A stretch of 64,000 bases of DNA from Fuerstiella sp041398845. Lineage in GTDB: Bacteria > Planctomycetota > Planctomycetia > Planctomycetales > Planctomycetaceae. The stretch spans positions 124,001 through 188,000 of the forward strand of contig JAWKTZ010000010.1 in assembly GCA_041398845.1 (NCBI GenBank). Direction: 5' to 3'. This document shows positions 36,782-49,641 of this stretch, piece after piece (position 1 is the stretch's first letter; each line of letters begins with the position of its first letter). Under the pieces are notes generated by a model. The model was given only the letters and a program-made list of their open reading frames with translations. It had not been told where the DNA came from and did no database searches. Both the position numbers and the translations under genes were made by a program.

Positions 36782-37126
36782 CTAGCCCAGTTCCGGAGCA
36801 TCCACGCCAACGTGAATATGAGCCGTTCGGCGACGGATCAAGAACGCCATTCCCCGAGCTCGCGGGCGAACTCGCTTGAACATCGGACCACCGTCGACTC
36901 GGCATTCCCGAATCGTCAGACGATCCGGATTTCGCACACCACGGTCCTCCGCATTGGCAATCGCGCTCTTGAGCACCTTCTCAAGGAATCGAGCACCCCG
37001 GTTGGGGACATACCGCAGCGCCTCAACACCATCCTTCGCCGACATCCCTCGAATCAGGTCTGCAAACGGACGAACTTTGGTTGCGGAGATGCGTGCGTGA
37101 CGGTGAATCGCTGTTACAAGACCCAT
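36782..37126 (-). CDS. rplV: Ribosomal protein L22
   Basis: Tunnel-wall protein, 114 aa. RHARISATKVRPFADLIRG and the beta-hairpin part with GPMFKRVRPRARGMAFLI are canonical. It starts 2 nt after rpsS. An 84-nt gap to rpsC shows nothing. Confidence 0.97.
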   Translation of the reverse strand: MGLVTAIHRHARISATKVRPFADLIRGMSAKDGVEALRYVPNRGARFLEKVLKSAIANAEDRGVRNPDRLTIRECRVDGGPMFKRVRPRARGMAFLIRRRTAHIHVGVDAPELG

Positions 37127-37128
37127 GG

Positions 37129-37398
37129 CTACTTCTTACCCTTTGCTCCGTGTCCCCGGAACGTCCGCGTTGGCGAAAACTCGCCCAACTTGTGACCAAC
37201 CATATCTTCTGTCACGTAAACACTGATGTGTGCACGACCATTATGTACCATAAACGTGTGCCCGACGAACTCCGGAGAAATCGTTGACGCCCGCGCCCAT
37301 GTCTTCACTGGCTCTTTGCGGCCACCTTCGTTCAGCTTCTCGACTTTGCCAAGCAGCTTCGCGTCTACATACGGCCCTTTTTTGAGCGATCGACCCAT
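37129..37398 (-). CDS. rpsS: Ribosomal protein S19
   Basis: Head protein, 89 aa. MGRSLKKGPYVDAKLLGKV and HNGRAHISVYVTEDMVGHKL, then GEFSPTRTFRGHGA, are canonical. It follows rplB by 27 nt. Confidence 0.97.
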   Translation of the reverse strand: MGRSLKKGPYVDAKLLGKVEKLNEGGRKEPVKTWARASTISPEFVGHTFMVHNGRAHISVYVTEDMVGHKLGEFSPTRTFRGHGAKGKK

Positions 37399-37425
37399 GA
37401 ATCAAATCCTGTCGTTCAAAACCTA

Positions 37426-38283
37426 TCAGATTTTCACTTCACCATAACGACGTGAACGACGACGACGAAGAATCGCCTTGTTCGATGCTTTCTGCTTCTT
37501 TCGGGTGCGACCACCCTTGGACAGTTTACCGGTTGGACTGCAGGGATGACGTCCCCCGGAGTTTCGACCTTCACCGCCTCCCAGTGGATGAGCCACCGGA
37601 TTCATACACGTTCCGCGAACATGAGGTCGCCACCCCAGCCAGCGACGACGTCCGGCTTTGCCGTACACAATCGCGCTGTGTTCCGAATTCCCCAGAACGC
37701 CGATCGTTGCCCGACAACTACTCGGCAGACGCCGTACCTCACCGCTTGGTAACGTCACCTGAGCCCAGCGGCCTTCGCGAGCATTCAGGACGGCTCGCGT
37801 GCCCGCACTCCGCACCAGTTGCCCCCCACGACCGGGCTGCATCTCCAGATTATGAATGTCCGTTCCCGGAGGAATGGCACTTAGCGGCATACAATTGCCC
37901 AGCAGCGGCTCAACCGATTCGCCACTCTCAACCTTTGCTCCGGCTTTCAGTCCTTCGGGTGCCAGAATATAGCGTTTTTCTCCGTCTGCATACTCCACCA
38001 ACGCAATTCGACAGGTTCTGTTCGGATCATACTCAATATGAGTCACGGTTCCGACGACGCCGTCCTTATTGCGTTTCATATCGATGATGCGGTACAACCG
38101 TTTATGACCGCCGCCGCGATGTCGTGACGTGATTTTGCCCTGGTTGTTGCGACCGCCTGTTTTTCGCTTTCGAATCGTGAGCGCCTTTTCCGGTCGCTTC
38201 TTTCGATCCGTGATTTCTGCAAAGTCAGAGACCGTGGCACCGCGGCGCCCCGGAGTCACTGGCTTGTAAAATCGAATTCCCAT
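37426..38283 (-). CDS. rplB: Ribosomal protein L2
   Basis: Core large-subunit protein needed for subunit joining and peptidyl-transferase assembly; 285 aa, about 10 longer than usual. KTGGRNNQGKITSRHRGGGH and RGGQLVRSAGTRAVLNARE are canonical. The highly conserved PVDHPHGGGEG motif reads PVAHPLGGGEG here (A231, H232, L234), so an Asp and a His that are close to invariant are replaced while the central histidine is kept. Confidence 0.97.
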   Translation of the reverse strand: MGIRFYKPVTPGRRGATVSDFAEITDRKKRPEKALTIRKRKTGGRNNQGKITSRHRGGGHKRLYRIIDMKRNKDGVVGTVTHIEYDPNRTCRIALVEYADGEKRYILAPEGLKAGAKVESGESVEPLLGNCMPLSAIPPGTDIHNLEMQPGRGGQLVRSAGTRAVLNAREGRWAQVTLPSGEVRRLPSSCRATIGVLGNSEHSAIVYGKAGRRRWLGWRPHVRGTCMNPVAHPLGGGEGRNSGGRHPCSPTGKLSKGGRTRKKQKASNKAILRRRRSRRYGEVKI

Positions 38284-38324
38284 GACAAAACACCCTAAGA
38301 TCTGTGTGACTCTAACCCGGTTGA

Positions 38325-38630
38325 CTAAAAGAACGAGATCCGATCTTCGTCATGCAGTTTGACAATAGCTTTCTTCCAACTGCGTGTTCGTCCCAAGGCG
38401 ACTCGAGCACGTCGTGGCTTTCCTTTTCGGCTCTGGGTCCGTACTCCGGCAACCCGAACATCCCAGAGTTGTTGAACCGCGTTCTTGACATCGAGTTTTG
38501 TCGCCAGCGGGTGGATCTCGAACGCATAGGCATTCAGACGTTCTGCTTCATGCACTCCCTTTTCGGTCACAAGCGGCCGCTTGATCACCATATGGGGCTC
38601 CAACTGAATTCCGATTTTTCTGTCAGACAT
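38325..38630 (-). CDS. rplW: Ribosomal protein L23
   Basis: Exit-site protein that docks trigger factor and SRP; 101 aa. HMVIKRPLVTEKGVHEAERL and the VKNAVQQLWDVRVAGVRTQ segment are typical. The ATG at 38628-38630 is used; a longer frame to 38663 would overlap rplD. Confidence 0.94.
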   Translation of the reverse strand: MSDRKIGIQLEPHMVIKRPLVTEKGVHEAERLNAYAFEIHPLATKLDVKNAVQQLWDVRVAGVRTQSRKGKPRRARVALGRTRSWKKAIVKLHDEDRISFF

Positions 38631-38643
38631 TTTGGCACCCCAC

Positions 38644-39285
38644 CTACGCTGAAGCAGCAGCATTACGGCCGAGAAGACTGTCCATTGCCGAAACAGTCAC
38701 AACGAAATTTCGATGACGCAGCAGCGAATACGCGTTCAGGTCAGAAGCCGGCAACACCTGAACGTCGGTAATATTTCGAGCAGACTTGACCACGTTCTGT
38801 TGAACACCATCCGTCGCAATCAGAACGGATCCATCAGCAACACCCAATGCCTTCAGAGCCGACACGATGGCCTTTGTTTTCGGCGCTTCGCACTTCCATT
38901 CAGCCAGAACGACCGCCTGACCATCCTGAAACTTGCTCAGCAACGCCATCCGCGTCGCCTGACGAACAGCCTTGCGAGGCAGGCGATAACTGTAGTCTCG
39001 AGGCTTTTTGCCGAACGCGTGCCCGCCACCACGACGAACAGGAGTGCGAGCATTACCAGCTCGAGCCCGTCCGGTTCCTTTCTGGCGGAACAGCTTCTTG
39101 GTGCTTCCGCGAACCATACCGCGCGACTTCGTGCGAACCGTGCCGACTCGACGGCTCGCCTCATACATCACGACCACATCGTGCAGTAACTGACGATTCA
39201 GATCGCCCTTAACCAAATCGGCGGGATCAAATTCGTATGAACCTGACTGACCACCGGAGGTGTCTCGAACCGGAACACTAATCAT
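38644..39285 (-). CDS. rplD: Ribosomal protein L4
   Basis: Tunnel-constriction protein, also the regulator of the S10 operon in E. coli; 213 aa. TVRTKSRGMVRGSTKKLFRQ with KGTGRARAGNARTP, and GGGHAFGKKPRDYSYRLPRK, are canonical. It overlaps rplC by 4 nt. Confidence 0.96.
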   Translation of the reverse strand: MISVPVRDTSGGQSGSYEFDPADLVKGDLNRQLLHDVVVMYEASRRVGTVRTKSRGMVRGSTKKLFRQKGTGRARAGNARTPVRRGGGHAFGKKPRDYSYRLPRKAVRQATRMALLSKFQDGQAVVLAEWKCEAPKTKAIVSALKALGVADGSVLIATDGVQQNVVKSARNITDVQVLPASDLNAYSLLRHRNFVVTVSAMDSLLGRNAAASA

Positions 39286-39989
39286 TTCGCCACCTTCCGA
39301 TTCCTGGCCGCATGCCGCAATACCAGATATCCGCCGTTTGGCCCGGGTACCGCACCTTCGACAAGGACAACATTGTTTTCAGCGTCCGTTCGCACAATTC
39401 TCAGGTTGCGAACCGTGACGCGTATACCGCCAAAACGACCAGCCATTCGGGTTCCACGAAATACGCGAGCCGGGTCCGCCGACATGCCGATCGAACCTCC
39501 GTGCCGATGAACTCGCTTCACACCGTGAGTCGCTCGCTGTCCGCCGAAGTTATGCCGTTTCATGACGCCGGCAAAGCCCCGACCTTTGGACGTTCCGATA
39601 ACATCGATGAACGTCCAGTCGGCCACTGTATCAGCCGTCAACTGCTGCCCCACTTCGATGCCATGCGAAGCGTCTTCGCAGCGAAACTCGCGAACAAACG
39701 ATTTTGGTTCGCACCCGGCTTTCGGCAAAGCTTCAACACCTGCAGCCGCACGTTCTTTCGAGCGACGGCCGGAAATACCAGCGACATGACCGCGCTGCGC
39801 CCGAGATGCCAGGCGGCGAGGTCGATCACCGAACCCCAACTGCACGGCATCATAGCCATCGCGATCGGCCGTGCGGACCTGCGTCACCACGCAAGGTCCA
39901 GCCTCGATCACCGTCACAGGGACAATGACACCTTCGTCATTGTAGACCTGAGTCATTCCAATTTTTTTACCAAGCAAGCCAACAGGCAT
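39282..39989 (-). CDS. rplC: Ribosomal protein L3
   Basis: Early-assembly protein near the peptidyl-transferase centre; 235 aa. MPVGLLGKKIGMTQVYNDEG starts it, and GTSKGRGFAGVMKRHNFGG with THGVKRVHRHGGSIGMSADP is the signature. The ATG at 39987-39989 is used rather than an upstream extension to 40034. It follows rpsJ. Confidence 0.97.
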   Translation of the reverse strand: MPVGLLGKKIGMTQVYNDEGVIVPVTVIEAGPCVVTQVRTADRDGYDAVQLGFGDRPRRLASRAQRGHVAGISGRRSKERAAAGVEALPKAGCEPKSFVREFRCEDASHGIEVGQQLTADTVADWTFIDVIGTSKGRGFAGVMKRHNFGGQRATHGVKRVHRHGGSIGMSADPARVFRGTRMAGRFGGIRVTVRNLRIVRTDAENNVVLVEGAVPGPNGGYLVLRHAARNRKVAK

Positions 39990-40087
39990 AGCACAGCACC
40001 CATGCGCTGGACGACAAAACGGAACACCTGCCACACAAACGTGGCGGGATCAGCAAGCAACAACGACTGAAAACACCTTATTATCAA

Positions 40088-40414
40088 TTAGGCATTTGCA
40101 GTCGCTTTGATCTTGATATCAACTCCGGCAGGAAGAGACAGCTTGTTTAAAGCGTCGATTGTCTTCCCCGTAGGCTGACAGATATCAATCAGTCGTTTAT
40201 GAGTCCGGATCTCAAACTGCTCACGCGACTTCTTGTCGATGTGAGGACTTCGAAGAACCGTATACCGCTCAACACGAGTCGGTAACGGAATTGGACCATG
40301 AACGATCGCCCCGGTGCGTTTGGCAGTGTCGACAATGTCAGCCGCCGACTGATCCAGCACCGAATGGTCGTATGCTTCCATCCGAATTCGGATACTTTCA
40401 TCGCCAGCAGCCAC
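40088..40414 (-). CDS. rpsJ: Ribosomal protein S10
   Basis: Small-subunit protein and, with NusB, an antitermination factor; 108 aa. IRIRMEAYDHSVLDQSAADI and GPIPLPTRVERYTVLRSPH with RTHKRLIDI are canonical. First gene of the S10-type operon, about 60 nt after a predicted promoter. Confidence 0.97.
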   Translation of the reverse strand: MAAGDESIRIRMEAYDHSVLDQSAADIVDTAKRTGAIVHGPIPLPTRVERYTVLRSPHIDKKSREQFEIRTHKRLIDICQPTGKTIDALNKLSLPAGVDIKIKATANA

Positions 40415-40478
40415 CGCAACTCACCTTTACCAAAGAGCTTACGTAAAATTATCGTTGCCCCGAAACGGGGAATCGCAC

Positions 40479-40507
40479 ATGTTAGGAGTGTCGAGCGAAT
40501 CTGTCAA
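40479..40507 (-). promoter_or_regulatory. Predicted promoter of the S10 operon
   Basis: TTGACA (40502-40507) and TAACAT (40479-40484) lie 17 nt apart on the minus strand in the fusA-rpsJ gap. A 6-bp inverted repeat just upstream (ACTTCC, GGAAGT near 40515-40532) might end fusA transcription but has no T-run. Confidence 0.55.
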
Positions 40508-40558
40508 CGATGGGACTTCCAGATTTGGAAGTGTTTCGCAGATTATCGACCGTGGGGA

Positions 40559-42631
40559 TTATTGAGTTGAACTGACCGGGGCCGCAGCGTACCGACATGG
40601 TTCCATCGAATACGATGCTCGACCCTGAGACAGGCTCCTGATCTGCGTAGAATACCCAAACATCTCGATCAGTGGAGCTTCAGCTTTGATCACGCACAAA
40701 TCTCCTCTGCGGTCGGAGTCTACAATCAACGCGCGTCTGGAGTTCAGGTCTGACTGAATATTTCCCAAAAATTCTTCCGGAGTCACGACCTCCAGGGCCA
40801 TGATGGGCTCCATTCTCACAATGTTGCCGTCCTGCAGCACCTTATTGAACGCCTGAGCGACTGCCGATCGCACGGCGGTGTCGTTGGTTTCGTCCTCTTT
40901 GTAATCGACTTTGGTCACGGTCAGACGCAGGTCCATCAAAGGGTCACCGAAGACGCCACCCCCGTGAGCCTGACCTTCGAGAGATTCCAGCAGAACCTGA
41001 AGCAGTGGTGCTGGCAAAGCATTGGGTTTCAGCTTGTGAGAGACAGTGATGGGCGACGTTCCGCCGGTGAACTCCTCCGCTGTCAGATGCAGTCCAAAGG
41101 ACAGGTTGCTGGCCGGCGTTGTGACTTTGAACTCGATCTGGACCTGAATCTGCCCCATGAGTTTTTCGCGATAACTGACGCGAGGTTTGTGGACTCGAAC
41201 CTTCATGTTGAAGTCGCGTTCCATTCGGTGCCGCACGACTTCCAGATGCAGTTCACCCATGCCGCTGATAATCGTCTGGCCCGTTTCTTCATCCGTCTTT
41301 GCGGTAAACGTTGGATCCTGACGTTCCATGCGCTCCAGCACCTCCGCCAGTTTCTTGCGGTCCGCGCTGGAATCCGGTTCAATGGCCATGGAAATCACGG
41401 TCTCAGGAAAGCGAATGGCTTCCAGAGCGATCGGTTTCTGGGGATCGCACAACGTGTCGCCAGTCGCCGTGTCTTTTGGCCCCACAACACCGCAAATGTC
41501 TCCCGCTTCAACGGTTTCCACCTTTTCGCGTGAATCCGACTGAATGTGCCACAACTGTGTGATCAGTTCCTTCTTCTTTGTTCGCGGGTTCAGCAATCGC
41601 GAATTGCTCTTCAAGATCCCGGAATAGACACGGGCAAAGTACAGATCGCCGTGGTTGTCCGACTGGATCTTGAATACCAGTGCGCAGACCGGTTCGGCGA
41701 CATCGGTTTTTCGCGACACTGGTTTGCCATCGGCCTTCGACGACGGGTCAATCCCCGTGACCGGAGGAACATCCAACGGGCTGGGGAGAATCTCAGCGAC
41801 GGCGTCCAGGACAGGCTGAACTCCGATGTAATCCAGCGATGAACCGCACAGTACCGGCTGAAAACGTCCACTGATGGTGCCCGCCCGCAGAGCTCGAATG
41901 ATGATGTCCCGTGGAACGTCACCGTCTTCCATATGAATTTCCATGAGTTCTTCGTCGACATCGGCCAGGACGTCCAGCAGTTCTGAGCGCATCAGCGCAG
42001 CGTCATCCATGAGTTCCGGCGGAATGTCCTCAGTTCGGTATTCGGCGCCCCGGGATTCATTGTCCCAGTACAGAGCTCGCATGCTCAACAGATCCACGAT
42101 GCCGCGAAAACCGTCCGGATTTGTCGCAGGACCCATTCCAATGGGAATCTGAATCGGAAGCGGAGTGGCTTTCAGCCGGTTTCTCATTGCTTCCACAACG
42201 CGGTCAAAGTCGGCACCGATTCGGTCCAGTTTGTTGATAAAACAGATTCGAGGCACTCGGTACCGATCTGCCTGCCGCCACACCGTTTCACTTTGCGCTT
42301 CCACACCTTCCACGGCGCTGAAAATCACGACGGCTCCGTCAAGAACTCGCAGGCTGCGTTCGACCTCGGCTGTAAAATCCACATGCCCCGGTGTATCGAT
42401 GATGTTGATCGTGCGATCCTTCCATTCGCATGTGACGGCAGCGGAATAGATCGTGATTCCTCGCTGAGCTTCCTCTGGGTCGAAGTCGGTTTGAGTCGTA
42501 CCGTCGTCCACATTTCCCATACGATACGAGGCTCCCGTGTAATACAGAATGCGTTCGGTGGTTGTGGTCTTGCCGGCATCGATATGAGCAATGATGCCGA
42601 TGTTTCGAATACTGTCGATGGAACGAGCCAT
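40559..42631 (-). CDS. fusA: Elongation factor G
   Basis: GTPase driving ribosomal translocation; 690 aa. G1 AHIDAGKTTTTERILYYTG, the switch region ERGIT-like QRGITIYSAA, G3 DTPGHVDF and G4 INKLDR are present, and domain IV has VHKPRVSYREK. A second EF-G-like gene elsewhere is common in planctomycetes and cannot be judged here. It is separated from rpsG by an oppositely oriented transporter gene; tuf is not next to it. Confidence 0.96.
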   Translation of the reverse strand: MARSIDSIRNIGIIAHIDAGKTTTTERILYYTGASYRMGNVDDGTTQTDFDPEEAQRGITIYSAAVTCEWKDRTINIIDTPGHVDFTAEVERSLRVLDGAVVIFSAVEGVEAQSETVWRQADRYRVPRICFINKLDRIGADFDRVVEAMRNRLKATPLPIQIPIGMGPATNPDGFRGIVDLLSMRALYWDNESRGAEYRTEDIPPELMDDAALMRSELLDVLADVDEELMEIHMEDGDVPRDIIIRALRAGTISGRFQPVLCGSSLDYIGVQPVLDAVAEILPSPLDVPPVTGIDPSSKADGKPVSRKTDVAEPVCALVFKIQSDNHGDLYFARVYSGILKSNSRLLNPRTKKKELITQLWHIQSDSREKVETVEAGDICGVVGPKDTATGDTLCDPQKPIALEAIRFPETVISMAIEPDSSADRKKLAEVLERMERQDPTFTAKTDEETGQTIISGMGELHLEVVRHRMERDFNMKVRVHKPRVSYREKLMGQIQVQIEFKVTTPASNLSFGLHLTAEEFTGGTSPITVSHKLKPNALPAPLLQVLLESLEGQAHGGGVFGDPLMDLRLTVTKVDYKEDETNDTAVRSAVAQAFNKVLQDGNIVRMEPIMALEVVTPEEFLGNIQSDLNSRRALIVDSDRRGDLCVIKAEAPLIEMFGYSTQIRSLSQGRASYSMEPCRYAAAPVSSTQ

Positions 42632-42956
42632 GAGGGTCTGAGTCCAGCCTGGAAGATCGAGATCTGACGGGCCGATTCCCGTCGGATTTTCTGAAGACGC
42701 TGTTTACCAGACTTGCCCTGGAAAAAAAACGCAGACGGCATTGGATTGATGAACCTGGAAATCGTCAGTTCCCTCGCATTGGGAAAGCTTCGTGCTCGGG
42801 GGATGTTGCCTTTGTGTAATCTGTCAACGACGTGCCGTTCACCAGCATTCCGGGCCTGGTGTTTGTTTTCCTTTGACCGTAATGTTCGGCAGTACAGGAA
42901 CACCACGCTGCTCCTGGATCGCGGATTTCTGATTTCAGCACATTGATGGCCGACTG
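42632..42956. other. Intergenic region between fusA and symporter gene
   Basis: About 325 nt between divergently transcribed genes. It has an 8-nt A-run near 42723 and a TTGACA on the minus strand near 42830, but no matching -10. No coding sequence is supported. Confidence 0.4.
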
Positions 42957-43934
42957 ATGCTCAAACGCTCGATATTGTTGTGGTTGATTCTTTCCAGCCT
43001 GCTGGCGTGGTTCTGGCCGCAATGGATCTCGGGCTTCGATCCATTTCTGGCCTGTGGGCCGGGCGCGATCAACGTGTTGATTGTTGTCGCGATGTTTGCC
43101 GTCGGATCACTGTTGCCGACCGCCGAAGTTGATCTGATCCTGCGGCGCTGGCCGGTCGTGCTGGGCGGCACCGCAACTCAGTACATCTGCATGCCGCTGC
43201 TGGCGTTTCTTGTCGTCCGGTGGCTGCGGCCGGATGCAGAAACGGCAACCGGCATCCTGATTGTCGGCTGCGTCCCCGGTGCCATGGCTTCCAATGTGCT
43301 CACCGTGACGGCTCGTGGGAATGTCAGTTATTCGGTCAGCCTGACGACCCTGGCGACGTTGTTGTCTCCGATCATTGTGCCACTGATGCTGTGGCTGGTG
43401 ATAGATCGCGATGTGCCTTACGATGGCTGGAAGGCACTGCGACTGATGCTGCTGCAGATTGTGCTGCCGGTGATCAGCGGCCATTGTCTGAGCCGATTTT
43501 CGGGGGCGTTTCGGAACCGGGCAGAACGTCAGGCGTCCGGTATTGCCAACGTTGCAATCCTGAGCATCATTGCGATCGCCGTGGCGCTGAATCGCTCCGG
43601 TGTTGCTCAGGCCAGCGGATGGTTAATTGCCGTGCTGGCGCTGATCAACGTTTGCGGTTACCTGAGCGGGTATCTGGGCGGCACCGTTCTGCGACTGGAC
43701 GAAGCAATGAAGCGGGCTCTGACGCTCGAAGTCGGCATGCAGAACGCCGGTGCCGGAGTGGCTCTGGCCAAGGAACTGTTCGGGGCCGATTCGCCTGCGC
43801 TGGTGCCCTGCATTCTGTACACATTCGGCTGCATGCTGACGGGAACATTGCTGTCGACCGTCTGGCACAGTTGGTCGCCGAACAGCCTTGCACTGCCGAA
43901 TTCCGAATCAGGCGAAGCGTCCCGAGAATCGTGA
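42957..43934 (+). CDS. Bile acid:sodium symporter (BASS) family transporter
   Basis: A 325-aa membrane protein with nine or ten helices of the BASS/ACR3-like fold. Seen: GPGAINVLIVVAMFAVGSLL, GCVPGAMASNVLTVTARGN (the sodium-site crossover motif with PGAMASN), and late EVGMQNAGAGVALAKELF (a second crossover with EVGMQN). Substrates of such bacterial proteins range from bile acids to organic acids and are unknown here. It sits on the plus strand inside an otherwise minus-strand ribosomal cluster, so it was probably inserted between rpsG and fusA. Confidence 0.9.
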   Translation: MLKRSILLWLILSSLLAWFWPQWISGFDPFLACGPGAINVLIVVAMFAVGSLLPTAEVDLILRRWPVVLGGTATQYICMPLLAFLVVRWLRPDAETATGILIVGCVPGAMASNVLTVTARGNVSYSVSLTTLATLLSPIIVPLMLWLVIDRDVPYDGWKALRLMLLQIVLPVISGHCLSRFSGAFRNRAERQASGIANVAILSIIAIAVALNRSGVAQASGWLIAVLALINVCGYLSGYLGGTVLRLDEAMKRALTLEVGMQNAGAGVALAKELFGADSPALVPCILYTFGCMLTGTLLSTVWHSWSPNSLALPNSESGEASRES

Positions 43935-44001
43935 GTGACTGGCGACTGCCGGACAGAACCCTCTGTCGATGTCTCACACGGGGCGACTCATATGGAAAAA
44001 C

Positions 44002-44037
44002 GAAAAACGCCGCTCAATCTGTGGAATTGAACGGCGT
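44002..44037 (-). terminator. Intrinsic terminator after rpsG
   Basis: A 12-bp stem with one mismatch (ACGCCGCTCAAT at 44007-44018 and ATTGAACGGCGT at 44026-44037), loop of 7, followed by five T on the minus strand. It ends the rpsL-rpsG unit and may also serve the convergent symporter gene. Confidence 0.75.
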
Positions 44038-44074
44038 CTTCGGGTGTTTCCGATCGGGCTCATTCCAGAGCCAC

Positions 44075-44548
44075 TTACCATGCAAAGTGCGAAAACGCCT
44101 TATTGGCGTCTGCCATGCGATGCACATTTTCCCGCTTGTTCATCGCCGATCCTTCACGACGATAGGCAGCCATCAGTTCTTCGGCCAGAGAGCGATTGAC
44201 CGGACGGCCTTTGCGACCTCGCACGGCTTCCAGCATCCAGCGAATTGACAGAGCCTGCTGACGCTTGGGGTTCACAGGCGTCGGCACCTGGTAAGTGGCA
44301 CCACCGACTCGCTTGGACCGAACTTCGATGGCCGGTTTGACATTGTCAACTGCCGTAACGAAGACGTTCAACGGGTCTTCATTTGGCATCTGCTTTTTGA
44401 TGATGTCCAGAGCATCATAGACGACTCGAGTCGCGGTGCTCTTTTTGCCATCGTACATCAGACAGTTGACAAACTTTGAAATCAGCTTGCTGTTGTACCG
44501 GGTGTCCGGTTTCAACTGAGTTGCACTGGCCGTAAATTTCCTGGGCAT
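44075..44548 (-). CDS. rpsG: Ribosomal protein S7
   Basis: Head-organising protein of the small subunit; 157 aa. SKFVNCLMYDGKKSTATRVV and the VGGATYQVPTPVNPKRQQAL segment are typical. It follows rpsL by 68 nt; a terminator follows, so fusA is transcribed separately. Confidence 0.97.
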   Translation of the reverse strand: MPRKFTASATQLKPDTRYNSKLISKFVNCLMYDGKKSTATRVVYDALDIIKKQMPNEDPLNVFVTAVDNVKPAIEVRSKRVGGATYQVPTPVNPKRQQALSIRWMLEAVRGRKGRPVNRSLAEELMAAYRREGSAMNKRENVHRMADANKAFSHFAW

Positions 44549-44616
44549 GTCAGCAAAGATCGCTTAGAGTAACGTTGAGTGGGAAAAACCACAAAAAGAG
44601 AGAAGCCGGAACGTGC

Positions 44617-44988
44617 TTATTTGGGGCGTTTCTGGCCATAACGGCTGCGAGCCTGACGACGGTCGCTCACGCCCAGCGTGTCCAGCACGCCGCGAATGAC
44701 TTTGTACCGCACACCGGGCAGGTCGCGGACACGACCGCCGCGAACCAGAACAATGGAGTGTTCCTGAAGGTTGTGTCCTTCCCCCGGAATGTAGGCCGTG
44801 CATTCTTTCCCGTTGGAAAGACGAACACGCGCCACTTTTCTGAGAGCCGAATTCGGTTTTTTGGGAGTCACCGTCTTGACCTGCAGGCAAACGCCTCGCT
44901 TCTGAGGGCAGTTCTCCAGCAGCGGAGTCTTGCTCTTGCTTTTCTGCTGCTTGCGAGGCTTTCGAACCAGTTGATTTATTGTCGGCAT
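44617..44988 (-). CDS. rpsL: Ribosomal protein S12
   Basis: Decoding-centre protein; 123 aa. MPTINQLVRKPRKQQKSKSK, TPKKPNSALRKVARVRLSNG and GEGHNLQEHSIVLVRGGRV are canonical. The lysines of the streptomycin region (KKPNSA) are wild type. First gene of the str-type unit. Confidence 0.97.
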   Translation of the reverse strand: MPTINQLVRKPRKQQKSKSKTPLLENCPQKRGVCLQVKTVTPKKPNSALRKVARVRLSNGKECTAYIPGEGHNLQEHSIVLVRGGRVRDLPGVRYKVIRGVLDTLGVSDRRQARSRYGQKRPK

Positions 44989-45044
44989 AACGCGAACTTC
45001 TGACAGATTCCGTCGGTAAACTGCGTGTAAGAATCGAATCGAGC

Positions 45045-45073
45045 ACTCTATCGGCGCCCTGTTTGGTCGTCAA
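45045..45073 (-). promoter_or_regulatory. Predicted promoter of rpsL-rpsG
   Basis: TTGACG (45068-45073) and TAGAGT (45045-45050) are 17 nt apart on the minus strand, about 50 nt ahead of the rpsL start. Each hexamer has 4-5 of 6 consensus bases. Confidence 0.5.
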
Positions 45074-45158
45074 CCTTGGGTTACAGGAATCAGGCGAAGA
45101 ACGCCCAACAATCTCGAACACCAGAGCCGTTTGGCGGTTCCGCCGAGGCTCAATCCCT

Positions 45159-45178
45159 GCCGGGGCTCAATCCCCGGC
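45159..45178 (-). terminator. Hairpin just after rpoC
   Basis: GCCGGGG and CCCCGGC form a perfect 7-bp stem with a 6-nt loop, 8 nt beyond the rpoC stop. There is no T-run, so it may protect the 3' end or act with a factor. The loop sequence GGCTCAATCCC is repeated just beyond, at about 45147-45157. Confidence 0.4.
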
Positions 45179-45185
45179 GTCAATG

Positions 45186-49499
<4,314 letters not shown>

Positions 49500-49641
49500 G
49501 TCGTGGCTCCTCAACACCTGATGATTGAAAGTTCGACGGATGAAGTGGTCATCCGTCGCAAAAGTACACACTGGAAAAATTCAGAATCGCTTCAGCCAGC
49601 GCTGTGACCTGCGGAATCATCTCCACGAACACTCAAAGTTG

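Noticed and set aside
42723..42850. fusA promoter with TTGACA near 42830
   Set aside because: The matching -10 position is C-rich (ATCCCC), so it was not called.
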